In this document: positions 7,215-15,792 of the stretch, in pieces | Numbering within the stretch: position 1 is the stretch's first letter | Layout: each line of letters begins with the position of its first letter | Source of the DNA: Anaerococcus vaginimassiliensis | GTDB lineage: Bacteria; Bacillota; Clostridia; Tissierellales; Peptoniphilaceae | DNA: 64,000 nt | Reading direction: 5' to 3' | Assembly (NCBI RefSeq): GCF_900626155.1 | Contig: NZ_LR130844.1 | Coordinates: 1 to 64,000, forward strand | Program-made: the position numbers and the translations under genes | The notes under the pieces: model-generated | Database searches by the model: none | What the model was told of the DNA's origin: nothing | Seen by the model: the letters and a program-made list of their open reading frames with translations, nothing else

Positions 7215-8639
7215 ATGAGTTTCAAAGATTTAAATAATGAAAGTTTATATATAAATGGAAAATATGTACAAAGTACTAGTAATAAATGGATAGAAGTAGA
7301 AAATCCTGCCACAGGTGAAATCATCGGAAAAGTACCAAAAGCAACTAACGATGAGATTAATCAAGCCTGCGAAAGTGCTTATGAAGCCTTTAAAAGTTTT
7401 TCCAAAACTAGCCTTGATGAGAGGATTTCTTATATAGAAAAGTTTAAAAATTGGTTGACCCGCCATGAAGATGATATCATGGATACAATCTTACAAGAGC
7501 TTGGTGTTCCTGTGAAAATTGCAAAACCTGGGCAATTTGATAAGCAAATAAAAAGAATAGATGTCTTTATAGACCAAGCAAGAAAAATCGATTATAAGAT
7601 TGACATGAAGGGTGGTTTCGTTAGAATGGAGCCAATTGGAGTAGTTGCAAGTCTTACTCCTTGGAACTATCCACTAGGTCAAATAATAATGAAAGTTATT
7701 CCTGCAATCCTTATGGGTTGTACTGTAGTTCAAAAGCCAGCATCAGATACACCACTAACCGCTTATTTTGTGGCAAAAGCCTTTGATGAGATCGGTCTAC
7801 CTAAGGGTGTGTTTAATCTAATTACAGGTTCAGGTGCAGAAGTTGGAGATATATTAAACACCAATCCATATGTTTCAATGGTATCTTACACAGGAAGCTT
7901 AAATGGAGGATCATCTTCAGCAAAAAATGCTATGGAAACAGCTAAGAAAGTAGTTCTAGAGCTTGGAGGAAAATCTCCTGCTGTCTTTATAAAGGGAGCT
8001 GATATAAAAAACGGTATAAAACAAGTCCTTGATAGAGTCTACCTAAATGTCGGTCAAACCTGCTCTTGCCTATCTAGAGCAATCATAACAGAAGATATAT
8101 ACGACGAAGTAATTAATGAGTTTATCAACCAATATGAAAACTACCCAGTTGGAAATCCTACAGATGATTCTACTGTAGTAGGAACACTTTCTAGTAAAAA
8201 ACAATTTGATAAAGTTAAATATTTTATAGAAGAAGGAATAAAAGAAGGTGCAAATCTCATCAAAGGTGAAGTTCCACAAGAAAATGAAGTTGGCTATTAT
8301 GTGAAACCAGCAATTTTCACTGATGTAAAGCCAGGAATGAAAATTCATGATGAGGAAATATTCGGACCTGTCCTTTCAATAATCAAGGTAGAAGATAAAT
8401 ATGAAGCAATAGAAGTTGCAAATGCAACTGACTTCGGTCTATCATCAGCAGTATTCGGAGAAGAAAATGAAGCCTTAGACATAGCATATCAAATAAAAGC
8501 TGGAGATGTATATCTAAACTCCTTTGGAGGAAGCTCTGAGCTACCTTTTGGAGGTTACAAGCAATCAGGAATAGGAAGAGAAGGTGGAAAATTCGGCCTA
8601 ATGGAATACCTTGAGCCAAAATCAATCCACACTGCCTAA
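7215..8639 (+). CDS. NAD(P)-dependent aldehyde dehydrogenase
   Basis: 474 aa, a complete ALDH-superfamily enzyme that oxidises an aldehyde to its acid with NAD(P)+. Catalytic landmarks are visible: the oxyanion Asn in TPWNYP (about 151), the general base in LELGGKSP (about 250) and the nucleophile Cys in GQTCSC (about 283). The C-terminal EEIFGPVLSI and FGGYKQSGIGREGG segments are standard. The substrate cannot be told from sequence. It is divergently placed to glmM, has an AAGGAGG site, and ends in a terminator, so it is probably a single-gene unit. A TATAAT about 17 bases before the start could be its -10. Confidence 0.93.
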   Translation: MSFKDLNNESLYINGKYVQSTSNKWIEVENPATGEIIGKVPKATNDEINQACESAYEAFKSFSKTSLDERISYIEKFKNWLTRHEDDIMDTILQELGVPVKIAKPGQFDKQIKRIDVFIDQARKIDYKIDMKGGFVRMEPIGVVASLTPWNYPLGQIIMKVIPAILMGCTVVQKPASDTPLTAYFVAKAFDEIGLPKGVFNLITGSGAEVGDILNTNPYVSMVSYTGSLNGGSSSAKNAMETAKKVVLELGGKSPAVFIKGADIKNGIKQVLDRVYLNVGQTCSCLSRAIITEDIYDEVINEFINQYENYPVGNPTDDSTVVGTLSSKKQFDKVKYFIEEGIKEGANLIKGEVPQENEVGYYVKPAIFTDVKPGMKIHDEEIFGPVLSIIKVEDKYEAIEVANATDFGLSSAVFGEENEALDIAYQIKAGDVYLNSFGGSSELPFGGYKQSGIGREGGKFGLMEYLEPKSIHTA

Positions 8640-8665
8640 AAAAGAGGGTTCATTCCCTCTTTTTT
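8639..8665 (+). terminator. Terminator of the aldehyde dehydrogenase gene
   Basis: AAAAAGAGGG / CCCTCTTTTT with loop TTCATT, followed by more T. The stem begins inside the stop codon. The sequence is close to symmetric, but the next gene is on the same strand. Confidence 0.9.
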
Positions 8666-8677
8666 ATTTGCTATAAT
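8649..8677 (+). promoter_or_regulatory. Possible promoter giving a leaderless trmN6 mRNA
   Basis: A perfect TATAAT at 8672-8677 ends six bases before the trmN6 ATG at 8684, and there is no Shine-Dalgarno sequence. The best -35 (TTCATT, 8649-8654, 17-base spacer) lies in the loop of the preceding terminator and is poor. Transcription would start at about the A of the ATG. Confidence 0.45.
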
Positions 8678-8683
8678 AAATGT

Positions 8684-9391
8684 ATGAAGAAATTAGATTA
8701 TTTACCAAAAACAAATATTAAAATGATTCATGTAGATGGATCGTATTCTTTTGGAGTTGATTCCATAATTTTGGGCAATTTCGCCAAGATGAAAAAAGAT
8801 AAAATCCTCCTTGATATTGGTGTAGGATCTGGTGTTTTATCTTTTCTTGCAAATAGCTTGTATGACTTAAAAAAGGTATATGCGGTTGAAATCCAAAAAG
8901 ACAAAGCAGATTTATTAAAAGAAAATATTAAGTTAAATAAGCTTACTAATATAGAAGTAATAAATGACGACTTAAATAATATTAATATAAAAGAAAACTC
9001 TCTGGATTATATAATTACCAATCCTCCTTACTATAAAATAAGTGATAATATTGGTAACAAGAACGAGGAGTTTCTGATATCTCGTCAAGAAAAATATCTA
9101 AGTCTTGATGATATTTTTTCTTTTGCTAACAAATCATTAAAAGATAGAGGCAGGCTCTTTATGATTCACAAGCCAGAAAGAATGGTGGAAATATTCCAAA
9201 AATCAGGAAATATAAAAGCCAAGAGAGTTCGTTTTGTTCAATCAAGAAGTGGTGAAAAACCACAATTTATTTTGATCGAATTTGTTAAAAATGCAAAAGA
9301 TGGACTAAAAATTGAACCTACCTTAAATATATACGAAGGAAAAATCTATAGTTCAGAGATGAAGAAGATAAACGATATGGAGGAAGAATAA
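8684..9391 (+). CDS. tRNA1(Val) adenine-N6-methyltransferase-like protein (TrmN6/YabB family)
   Basis: 235 aa class I SAM-dependent methyltransferase. Motif I is LLDIGVGSGVLSF (about 44-56) and the amino-methyltransferase signature is NPPY (about 111-114), typical of N6-adenine methylation. The arrangement next to rsmI is that of yabB in other Firmicutes; the E. coli homologue TrmN6 modifies A37 of tRNA-Val, but the Gram-positive substrate is an inference. No ribosome site precedes the ATG. rsmI starts two bases after its stop. Confidence 0.85.
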   Translation: MKKLDYLPKTNIKMIHVDGSYSFGVDSIILGNFAKMKKDKILLDIGVGSGVLSFLANSLYDLKKVYAVEIQKDKADLLKENIKLNKLTNIEVINDDLNNINIKENSLDYIITNPPYYKISDNIGNKNEEFLISRQEKYLSLDDIFSFANKSLKDRGRLFMIHKPERMVEIFQKSGNIKAKRVRFVQSRSGEKPQFILIEFVKNAKDGLKIEPTLNIYEGKIYSSEMKKINDMEEE

Positions 9392-9392
9392 T

Positions 9393-10211
9393 ATGGATTA
9401 TCAAATATATTTTGTACCAACCCCTATTGGTAACTTAGAAGATATGACTATTAGAGCTATAAACGTCCTAAAAGAAGTAGACGTTATTGCTTGTGAGGAT
9501 ACTAGAGAAAGTAAAAAACTCCTAAACTTTTATGATATAGATAAGCCATTAACTTCATATCACAAGTTTAACGAAGTTAGCAAATCAGAAGAAATCATCG
9601 CAGAAATAAATAAAGGTATGACCTATGCAGTTATTACTGACCAAGGCATGCCAGGAATATCTGATCCTGGGCATATTCTTATTAAAAAATGCATTGAAGA
9701 AAATATCACCTATACAATACTTCCTGGAGCAAGTGCAATAGTCACAGCTCTTGTAGGGTCTGGATTTGATAATGACAAATTTACTTATTATGGATTTATC
9801 CCAAAGAAATCAGCTGACAAAAAAGCTTTCTACAAACTTCTAGTTAATGAGGAAAAAACATCAATAATTCTCGATACTCCTCACAATTTCGAAAAGACCT
9901 TAAATGATTTCAAAGAACTCTTCCCAGAAAGAAAATTATGTATAGCAAGGGAATTGACTAAAAAGTTTGAAGAGTATCAAAGTCATATTATTAGAGATCT
10001 TTCAATAGAAGATGTCACCCTAAAAGGCGAGTATGTCTTAATCCTTCAAGGAGCTTTAAAAGAAGAAAAGCAAATAACTGACTATAGGGAAAGTATTTTA
10101 GAAAAAATAGATGAAGGGATGAGAACAAAAGATATTGTAAAATCAATCAAAAAAGAATCAGGACTATCTAAAAATGAAATTTACGAATATGTATTGGAGC
10201 TTAGCAAATGA
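9393..10211 (+). CDS. rsmI: 16S rRNA (cytidine1402-2'-O)-methyltransferase
   Basis: 272 aa of the tetrapyrrole-methylase fold. It methylates the ribose of C1402 in the decoding centre. Landmarks: FVPTPIGNLEDMTIRAI, ACEDTRESKKLL, GISDPG and LPGASAIVTAL. The usual loop DAGTPGISDPG reads DQGMPGISDPG here. AGGAGGAAGAAT before the ATG lies inside the end of trmN6. The NimA-like gene overlaps its end by 4 bases (ATGA), so three genes form one unit. Confidence 0.95.
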   Translation: MDYQIYFVPTPIGNLEDMTIRAINVLKEVDVIACEDTRESKKLLNFYDIDKPLTSYHKFNEVSKSEEIIAEINKGMTYAVITDQGMPGISDPGHILIKKCIEENITYTILPGASAIVTALVGSGFDNDKFTYYGFIPKKSADKKAFYKLLVNEEKTSIILDTPHNFEKTLNDFKELFPERKLCIARELTKKFEEYQSHIIRDLSIEDVTLKGEYVLILQGALKEEKQITDYRESILEKIDEGMRTKDIVKSIKKESGLSKNEIYEYVLELSK

Positions 10212-10699
10212 GAAGAAAAGACAGAGAAAAAAGTAGAGACTTCGCCCTAAAAGTAGTTGACGCATCTTCATTTGGTGTAATGACTATAAAAAATACAGGC
10301 TATTCTATTCCTTTAACTTTTGCAAGAGATGGAAATTTCCTTTACTTCCATGGAGCAAAGGTTGGAATGAAAAATGATTTATTAGCTACAAATTCTGAAG
10401 TTAGAATCGTATTTGTTGGAGAAAATCACTTGCCTGATAATGTTTCTGATGAGGAAATTAAAAAAGACAAAAAGAAAATAGCTAGTCTTTTCACCCTAAA
10501 ATATGAATCAGCTATAATAGAAGGTAAGTGTGAATTAATTACTGAAAAATGCGAAAAAGACCAAGCTCTAGCTTTAATTTGTAAGAAATTTTATGATAAA
10601 GTCGATTCGTATATAGACTCTGCTATACAAATGAGTGGTGATATAACCGAGTGTTATAAAATAAAAATAGATGCTATAGAAGGAAAATCTAACATTTAA
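10208..10699 (+). CDS. Pyridoxamine 5'-phosphate oxidase-like flavoprotein (NimA family)
   Basis: 163 aa. The split-barrel FMN-binding fold is suggested by FGVMTIKNTGYSIPLTFARDG, LYFHGAKVGMKNDLL and RIVFVGE, as in NimA/PNPOx-like proteins of anaerobes. Some members reduce 5-nitroimidazoles to inactive amines; many have no known substrate. It overlaps rsmI by ATGA and is closed by a terminator. A resistance role cannot be inferred from sequence alone. Confidence 0.8.
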   Translation: MRRKDREKSRDFALKVVDASSFGVMTIKNTGYSIPLTFARDGNFLYFHGAKVGMKNDLLATNSEVRIVFVGENHLPDNVSDEEIKKDKKKIASLFTLKYESAIIEGKCELITEKCEKDQALALICKKFYDKVDSYIDSAIQMSGDITECYKIKIDAIEGKSNI

Positions 10700-10728
10700 A
10701 AGGGAGCTTATCATAGCTCCCCTTTTTT
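10698..10728 (+). terminator. Terminator of trmN6-rsmI-nimA-like unit
   Basis: AAAGGGAGCT (10699-10708) / AGCTCCCC (10715 on) with loop TATCAT and a T run. The A run before it allows some action on the opposite strand for the convergent HAD gene. Confidence 0.88.
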
Positions 10729-10747
10729 GACAATTATATTTATGCTT

Positions 10748-11344
10748 TTAAAGAATCTTCATCAGATCACTTATATCATCTATGTGATAGTTGGCATTTT
10801 TTCCTTCATTTGGATTTCCATAGCCATAATTCGCAAAGATTGTTTTTTTTCCATTCATAAATCCTGCATTTATGTCTTCTTCTCTATCTCCTACCATGAT
10901 ATAATCGTAATCTACATTTTCTCGTAGGATTTTGTATTTTTCAGTAAAATTGTAGTCTTCTCCAACAAAGTATTTATCAAAATAATCATCAAGACCAAAG
11001 ACCTGTCTTGCTTCGTCCATGTAGGCTTTGAGGCACTTGCTTAGAATATATAAGTCATATTTTTCTTTCAAATATCCTAAAGTTTTATAAGAGTTTTCGT
11101 AAAGTGCCCCGTATTTTTTAAGATTTTCTCTAATTCTTTTTCCATTTTTTGCTATTAGATCATCCTTGTTAGAGTCATCTTTTAAAATATCGTCCCAACA
11201 ATCTTTTGGACTCATTCCTATATATTTTTTATAGTTAACTGTCTTTGGATCTATGCCTATTTCAGATAAGGTTTCATGGAGAGCTCTTTTATATACTAGT
11301 TCTGTTTTGTGAATCGTCCCATCAAAATCAAATATTATAATCAT
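10748..11344 (-). CDS. HAD-family hydrolase at the end of the riboflavin operon
   Basis: 198 aa. HAD motif I is IFDFDGTIH with the nucleophile Asp near residue 5, motif II is ILSK, a motif III Lys lies in TEKYKIL, and motif IV is GDREED. A helical cap inserted after motif I marks it as HAD subfamily I, phosphoglycolate-phosphatase-like. It overlaps ribH by 4 bases (ATGA) and so is translated with the riboflavin genes. This makes it a candidate for 5-amino-6-ribitylamino-uracil 5'-phosphate dephosphorylation, the one step not covered by ribD, ribE, ribBA and ribH. In Bacillus that step is done by different HAD proteins, so the role is inference. Confidence 0.85.
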   Translation of the reverse strand: MIIIFDFDGTIHKTELVYKRALHETLSEIGIDPKTVNYKKYIGMSPKDCWDDILKDDSNKDDLIAKNGKRIRENLKKYGALYENSYKTLGYLKEKYDLYILSKCLKAYMDEARQVFGLDDYFDKYFVGEDYNFTEKYKILRENVDYDYIMVGDREEDINAGFMNGKKTIFANYGYGNPNEGKNANYHIDDISDLMKIL

Positions 11345-11802
11345 AGGATATCCATGAGATTTGCCATTTCTATTGCAGCAAGGGCAGCTTCACTTCCCTT
11401 GTTTCCTGCTTTAACCCCTGATCTTTGAAGAGCTTGATCTATAGTATCTGCTGTTATAACACCAAAGATAACTGGTTTTTCACTTTCGAGACTTACATTT
11501 GCAACTCCCTTAGATACTTCCGCACACACATAGTCAAAGTGAGGTGTATCTCCACGAATAACAGCTCCTAGACAAATTACTGCGTCATATTCTTCTTTTT
11601 TTGCAAGTTTTTTGGCTATTAATGGAATTTCGAAAGCACCTGGAACTCTTATTATATCTATATTTTCATCCTTTGTTTCGTGTCTTTTTAGAGTATCAAG
11701 GCAACCTTCTACCAACCTATCTGTTATAAAGTGGTTAAATCTTGCTACCAAAACCGCATACTTCTTGTCTTTTGAAACTAAATTTGCACTATAATCACGC
11801 AT
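11341..11802 (-). CDS. ribH: 6,7-dimethyl-8-ribityllumazine synthase
   Basis: 153 aa, full length. It condenses 5-amino-6-ribitylaminouracil with dihydroxybutanone phosphate, normally as a 60-mer. Conserved blocks: [38 protein letters not shown] and a C-terminal [11 protein letters not shown]. The catalytic His is in TPHFDY. It overlaps ribBA by 8 bases and the HAD gene by 4. Confidence 0.97.
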   Translation of the reverse strand: MRDYSANLVSKDKKYAVLVARFNHFITDRLVEGCLDTLKRHETKDENIDIIRVPGAFEIPLIAKKLAKKEEYDAVICLGAVIRGDTPHFDYVCAEVSKGVANVSLESEKPVIFGVITADTIDQALQRSGVKAGNKGSEAALAAIEMANLMDIL

Positions 11803-13003
11803 TTTTTCTCTCCTTAAATTCTTCTAGTTCATGTCCCATTCTTTTTGCCTTTATTTCAAGATATTTTCTATCTGTATCATTTGATTTTATTTCTATTGGA
11901 CATCTTGATGCTACATTGATTCCGTATTTTTCCAACTGATTAATTTTATCTGGGTTATTTGTCATTAGATTAACTGACTTTACACCTAGTCTTTCTAGCA
12001 TTTCAGAAGCTATTTTATAATCTCTCATATCTTCTGGAAAACCAAGTTCTAAGTTAGCATCTACAGTATCATAGCCATTTTCTTGTAGCTCATAAGCTTT
12101 TAGTTTGTTAAAAAGTCCTATTCCCCTGCCTTCTTGTCTTAGATATAACAAAACTCCTTCGCCATTTTCTTCTATATTTCGAAGGGCCTTGTGAAGCTGA
12201 CTACCACAGTCACATCTTCTTGATCCTAATACATCACCTGTTAAGCATTCGGAATGTATCCTAGTTAGGACACCTTCTTTTCTTATATCTCCTTTTGTAA
12301 GAGCTATATGTTCTTTGCCAGTTTTCCTATCCAAGAAACCATAAGCCTTGAAGTTACCATATTCACTTGGCAAATTAACTGGATTTGTTGATAAAACATC
12401 TACTTCAAGACTTTTTCTATATTCTTGAATTTCCTTAACTGTAGTGACTTTCAAATTGAGTTTTTGAGCAAGTTTTAACAAGTCCTCGCCCCTCATCATA
12501 TGTCCATCATCTGCCATAATTTCACAGCAAACTCCAACTTCCTTTAGACCAGCAAGTCTCATAAGATCAATAGTAGCTTCAGTGTGACCGTCTCTTTCTA
12601 ATACTCCTCCGTCTTTAGCTATTAGGGGAAATACATGACCAGGTCTTCTAAAATCGCTTGGCTTTGTATTGTCATTAGCTAAAGCTCTAATAGTATCCGC
12701 TCTCTCAAAAGCTGAGATTCCAGTAGTGGTATCTATATGGTCTATAGAAATTGTAAATGCTGTTTCGTGATTATCAGTATTTTCTTTAACCATTGGACTT
12801 AAAGCTAGATTTCTTGCAACATCCTTTCCCACAGGTGTGCAAATCAAACCCTTAGCGTAGGTTGCCATGGTATTAATCATCTCGCCAGTAATATTTTCAC
12901 CAGCACAAATCATATCACCTTCATTTTCCCTATCTTCGTCGTCAGTTACTAAGATTATTTCGTTATTTTTAAGTGCTTCTATCGCTTCTTTTACTCTATT
13001 CAT
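11795..13003 (-). CDS. ribBA: Bifunctional 3,4-dihydroxy-2-butanone-4-phosphate synthase / GTP cyclohydrolase II
   Basis: 402 aa with two domains. Residues about 1-200 are the RibB part ([26 protein letters not shown]) that makes dihydroxybutanone phosphate from ribulose-5-phosphate. About 205-395 is the RibA part with the zinc cysteines in [20 protein letters not shown] and the GTP-site [10 protein letters not shown]. It supplies both branch precursors of riboflavin. Its start codon follows the ribE stop directly. Confidence 0.98.
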   Translation of the reverse strand: MNRVKEAIEALKNNEIILVTDDEDRENEGDMICAGENITGEMINTMATYAKGLICTPVGKDVARNLALSPMVKENTDNHETAFTISIDHIDTTTGISAFERADTIRALANDNTKPSDFRRPGHVFPLIAKDGGVLERDGHTEATIDLMRLAGLKEVGVCCEIMADDGHMMRGEDLLKLAQKLNLKVTTVKEIQEYRKSLEVDVLSTNPVNLPSEYGNFKAYGFLDRKTGKEHIALTKGDIRKEGVLTRIHSECLTGDVLGSRRCDCGSQLHKALRNIEENGEGVLLYLRQEGRGIGLFNKLKAYELQENGYDTVDANLELGFPEDMRDYKIASEMLERLGVKSVNLMTNNPDKINQLEKYGINVASRCPIEIKSNDTDRKYLEIKAKRMGHELEEFKERKNA

Positions 13004-13618
13004 CTATAATAAGTCCAACAATGAACTTCTATCCTCCTTTTTCTCACTTCTGTGAAGTTTTTCAACTATCCTAGATAATATATCAGTTTCTAAATTGACA
13101 AGGTCGCCAACTTTTTTATTTTTAAAATTTGTCCTAGCAATTGTTTCTGGAATCAAGGAAACTTCAAATATGTCGTCTTGTTCAAAAGAAACCGTAAGTG
13201 ATATTCCATCAATCGCTATAGATCCTTTATTTACAATGTATTTGCTGATTTCTCTGTTGGTTTTAAACCTATAAACATTCTTACTAATTGAAATAAGTCT
13301 ACCAACTCCATCAATATGACCTTGGACTATATGGCCATCTAACCTATCAGAAAATCTAAGTGCTCTTTCGAGGTTAACCTCTTTTCCCAAGATATTCCTG
13401 TCAAATTTAGTTTTCTTCAAAGATTCATTCATTATATCTGCCTTATAATATGAATCGGTCATCTCTGTAACAGTGAGGCACACTCCATCAGTCATTATAG
13501 AATCGCCAAGTTTTGTACCTTCCAAGACTTTCTTGCACGCAATTTTTATTTTGACTGTGTCACTATTTTGTTTAAATTCTATGACTTTTCCTAGTTCTTC
13601 AGCTATTCCTGTAAACAT
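13004..13618 (-). CDS. ribE: Riboflavin synthase, alpha subunit
   Basis: 204 aa made of two homologous lumazine-binding repeats. The N-terminal MFTGIAEELGKV is the family signature; GVCLTV and the second repeat GISLTVS align with each other. It dismutates two lumazines to riboflavin. It overlaps the ribD end by 20 bases, so the operon order ribD-ribE-ribBA-ribH is translationally linked. Confidence 0.97.
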   Translation of the reverse strand: MFTGIAEELGKVIEFKQNSDTVKIKIACKKVLEGTKLGDSIMTDGVCLTVTEMTDSYYKADIMNESLKKTKFDRNILGKEVNLERALRFSDRLDGHIVQGHIDGVGRLISISKNVYRFKTNREISKYIVNKGSIAIDGISLTVSFEQDDIFEVSLIPETIARTNFKNKKVGDLVNLETDILSRIVEKLHRSEKKEDRSSLLDLL

Positions 13619-14672
13619 TATTTACCTCAAACATTACATCGCTTCCAAATCTTTTTATCTCATCAATCCTAAATCTCTTGGCATCTTTTATAAGTTTTGC
13701 ACCTTTTCCTACAAAGGCAGACCTAGAATTTTTACCAGAAACTACTATGGGAGCCATAAACTGGTATATTTTATCAACTAGATCAGCCTCTAAAAATGAA
13801 TTGTTAAGGACCGACCCACCTTCAACTAGGACTGAACCGATATTTAATTCATATAATCTATCAAGCAAATCATTTAGGTCGACGCTTCCATTTTTATCCT
13901 TACAAGCTAGAACCTTAACTCCTTCACCTAAGTCTATTTTAGAGTTTGTGGCTATTATTGTTTTATTATCTGAATTTTCTTTGAAAACTTCATAACCTAA
14001 ATCAAGCTTAGCCTTACTTGTGACTATCACCCTAAAAGGATCAATTCCATTTGTGATTCTTGAAGTAAGCCTAGGATTGTCAGTTTCTAGTGTATTTCTT
14101 CCTACGATAATTGCATCGTAATCACTTCTTAGCTTGTGAACATATAATCTCGACTCTTCATTACTAATCCATTTAGAATCAAAATTTTCAGTGGCAATTT
14201 TCCCGTCAAGACTTTGAGCATACTTTAAAGCTACAAGAGGTCTGTTGTATTTCATATTGAAGAAAAACTTTTCATTTAATTTTTCTCCTTCTTCTTCTAA
14301 AACACCAGTAATAACTTCAATTCCAGCTTCTTTAAGCTTACTAATACCATCAACTTTTGGATTCGTATCAGTATTTGCAATTACTACCCTCTTAACTTTT
14401 CTTCTTATGACTTCATCTACACAGGGAGGATGTTTGCCAAAGTGAGAACATGGCTCAAGATTTACAACAAGTGTTGCACCTTCTGCTGATTCATTAAGAT
14501 TATTAAAACAATCGATTTCTGCATGGTTATCATAATAGCTTTTATGGTAACCTCTAGCAATTATTTTTCCATCTTTATAAAGGAGCGCTCCAACCATAGG
14601 ATTAGTTAAAACCTTTCCACTACCCTTAAGGGCTAGGTCAAAACATTCTCTCATCAAGTTATCATAATTCAT
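13599..14672 (-). CDS. ribD: Riboflavin-specific deaminase/reductase
   Basis: 357 aa, bifunctional. The N-terminal deaminase domain has the zinc motif HAE (about residues 49-51) and EPCSHFGKHPPC. The C-terminal reductase domain starts at RPLVALKYAQSLDGKIA and contains IVGRNTLETDNP and VEGG. It converts the GTP cyclohydrolase II product by deamination and reduction. It is first in the operon and stands behind the FMN riboswitch and terminator, with AAAAGGAGAAG before the ATG. Confidence 0.97.
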   Translation of the reverse strand: MNYDNLMRECFDLALKGSGKVLTNPMVGALLYKDGKIIARGYHKSYYDNHAEIDCFNNLNESAEGATLVVNLEPCSHFGKHPPCVDEVIRRKVKRVVIANTDTNPKVDGISKLKEAGIEVITGVLEEEGEKLNEKFFFNMKYNRPLVALKYAQSLDGKIATENFDSKWISNEESRLYVHKLRSDYDAIIVGRNTLETDNPRLTSRITNGIDPFRVIVTSKAKLDLGYEVFKENSDNKTIIATNSKIDLGEGVKVLACKDKNGSVDLNDLLDRLYELNIGSVLVEGGSVLNNSFLEADLVDKIYQFMAPIVVSGKNSRSAFVGKGAKLIKDAKRFRIDEIKRFGSDVMFEVNNVYRNS

Positions 14673-14692
14673 ATCTTCTCCTTTTGGAGACT

Positions 14693-14717
14693 AAAAAAAG
14701 TCCCCATTCAGGGACTT
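14693..14717 (-). terminator. Riboswitch-controlled terminator before ribD
   Basis: Minus-strand stem AAGTCCC (14717-14711) / GGGACTT (14704-14698) with a run of seven T after it. It lies between the FMN aptamer and the ribD start and is probably the expression platform that stops transcription when FMN is bound. Confidence 0.85.
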
Positions 14718-14755
14718 AGAATTTTATATTTATGCAAAAATGAGCATAGAAAAAC

Positions 14756-14858
14756 TCTTCTTTCATCCAGACTATACTGTCGGTATCGGAATTTCACCGA
14801 TTCAGCTTGCGCTCGCAGACTTTACTGCCGGTGGAGACTTACACTCCGCCCTGAAGAT
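14756..14858 (-). promoter_or_regulatory. FMN riboswitch (RFN element)
   Basis: The minus strand carries the RFN consensus blocks in order: ATCTTCAGGGCGGAGTG, CCACCGGCAGTAAAGTC, TGCGAGCGC, GGTGAAATTCCGATACCGAC and TGGATGAAAGAAGA. These form the six-helix FMN aptamer. With a promoter upstream and a terminator downstream it controls the rib operon according to FMN. Confidence 0.96.
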
Positions 14859-14882
14859 TAACTTTATTATTAACTTAATATT

Positions 14883-14911
14883 AGTATAAGACATGGATAA
14901 CGTTTTGTCAA
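14883..14911 (-). promoter_or_regulatory. Promoter of the riboflavin operon
   Basis: Minus-strand TTGACA (14911-14906), 17-base spacer, TATACT (14888-14883), about 25 bases upstream of the aptamer. Confidence 0.82.
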
Positions 14912-15096
14912 GTGTATTTTTGCATTTTTATGTAATAATTAATGAACTATTGTATTTTCTAACATTTGCTTAAAGATAAATTATTTTTTATTTTTTAAAA
15001 AAAGATACATCGCGAAATCTTTTTCCTATTTATAAAACTATCCATTAATAATTTTAAAATCACAATAAAAAAAGAAGCCGAAGCTTCTTAAATTTA
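14912..15096. other. A+T-rich gap between rpsU and the riboflavin promoter
   Basis: No coding sequence is visible. It contains the rpsU terminator (15067-15089) and a second weak A+T hairpin with AAAAAGAT/ATCTTTTT arms near 15000-15028 that may act as a backup terminator. Nothing else was found. Confidence 0.6.
15067..15089 (-). terminator. Terminator of hinT-rpsU
   Basis: Minus-strand AAGAAGC, loop TTCG, GCTTCTT, then a T run. The UUCG tetraloop makes it very stable. Confidence 0.9.
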
Positions 15097-15279
15097 TTAT
15101 TTGTTTTTTCTGTTTTTTCTCTTTGCAGCGTCATTTTTTTTCTTTCTTATAACGCTTGGTTTTTCGTAGTGTTCTCTTCTTCTGAATTCAGAAAGTACAC
15201 CGGATCTTGCGCATTGTCTTTTGAATCTTTTGATTGCACTATCGATTGATTCGTTTTCTCCAACTCTGATCTCTGTCAT
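15097..15279 (-). CDS. rpsU: Ribosomal protein S21
   Basis: 60 aa, basic, with the family N-terminus [20 protein letters not shown] and a lysine/arginine-rich tail. S21 helps the 30S subunit pair with the Shine-Dalgarno sequence. It follows hinT by 38 bases without a terminator and has a strong GAGGGGGGAT ribosome site, so the two are probably co-transcribed. Confidence 0.97.
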   Translation of the reverse strand: MTEIRVGENESIDSAIKRFKRQCARSGVLSEFRRREHYEKPSVIRKKKNDAAKRKNRKNK

Positions 15280-15317
15280 TTGCTATCCCCCCTCTCGTAT
15301 TCGCACAAATGTTCAAA

Positions 15318-15659
15318 TCAGCCTGGTGGCCACTTAAATCCTCGGCCTCCAAGTACATGAAAATGCAAGTGAGGTACAGTTTGTCCCCCATCTTCGCCAA
15401 CATTGCTTATAACTCTGTAACCTTTATCATTAAGACCCTTATCCTTAGCTATCTTTTTGATAACATCAAATATGTGGCCTACTATTCTAAGGTCAGTTTC
15501 ATCTAAGCTGGCTATGCTTTCTATGTGCTTTTTTGGTATTACAAGAAAATGGATAGGTGCTTGTGGATCTAAATCGTTAAATGCAATTACATCTTCGTCT
15601 TCATAGATTACATCAGAAGGTATTTTTCCATCTGCAATCTTACAAAATACACAATCCAT
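15318..15659 (-). CDS. HIT-family nucleotide hydrolase (HinT-like)
   Basis: 113 aa. It begins MDCVFCKIADGKIPSDVIYE and carries the histidine triad HLHFHVLGG (HxHxHxx) near the C-terminus. HinT proteins hydrolyse purine phosphoramidates and aminoacyl-adenylates. A perfectly spaced promoter and a GGGGGTG ribosome site precede it; rpsU follows. Confidence 0.95.
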   Translation of the reverse strand: MDCVFCKIADGKIPSDVIYEDEDVIAFNDLDPQAPIHFLVIPKKHIESIASLDETDLRIVGHIFDVIKKIAKDKGLNDKGYRVISNVGEDGGQTVPHLHFHVLGGRGFKWPPG

Positions 15660-15680
15660 ACTTCACCCCCATTGGTATAT

Positions 15681-15709
15681 ATTCTACCACAATCAAATTT
15701 TCTAGTCAA
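15681..15709 (-). promoter_or_regulatory. Promoter of hinT-rpsU
   Basis: Minus-strand TTGACT (15709-15704), 17-base spacer, TAGAAT (15686-15681). Confidence 0.75.
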
Positions 15710-15792
15710 CAAATTCCACCCATAAACTTACCTTTTTAAAAGGTTTAAAATGGGTATATACTAATAACGGAAGAGTATAGAAAGGATTTATA

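Noticed and set aside
10208-10699. Nitroimidazole resistance gene
   Set aside because: The fold matches NimA-like flavoproteins, but most such genes are housekeeping homologues; sequence alone does not support a resistance call.
14245-14445. Plus-strand frame inside ribD
   Set aside because: It has no ribosome site and lies fully opposite a well-conserved ribD.
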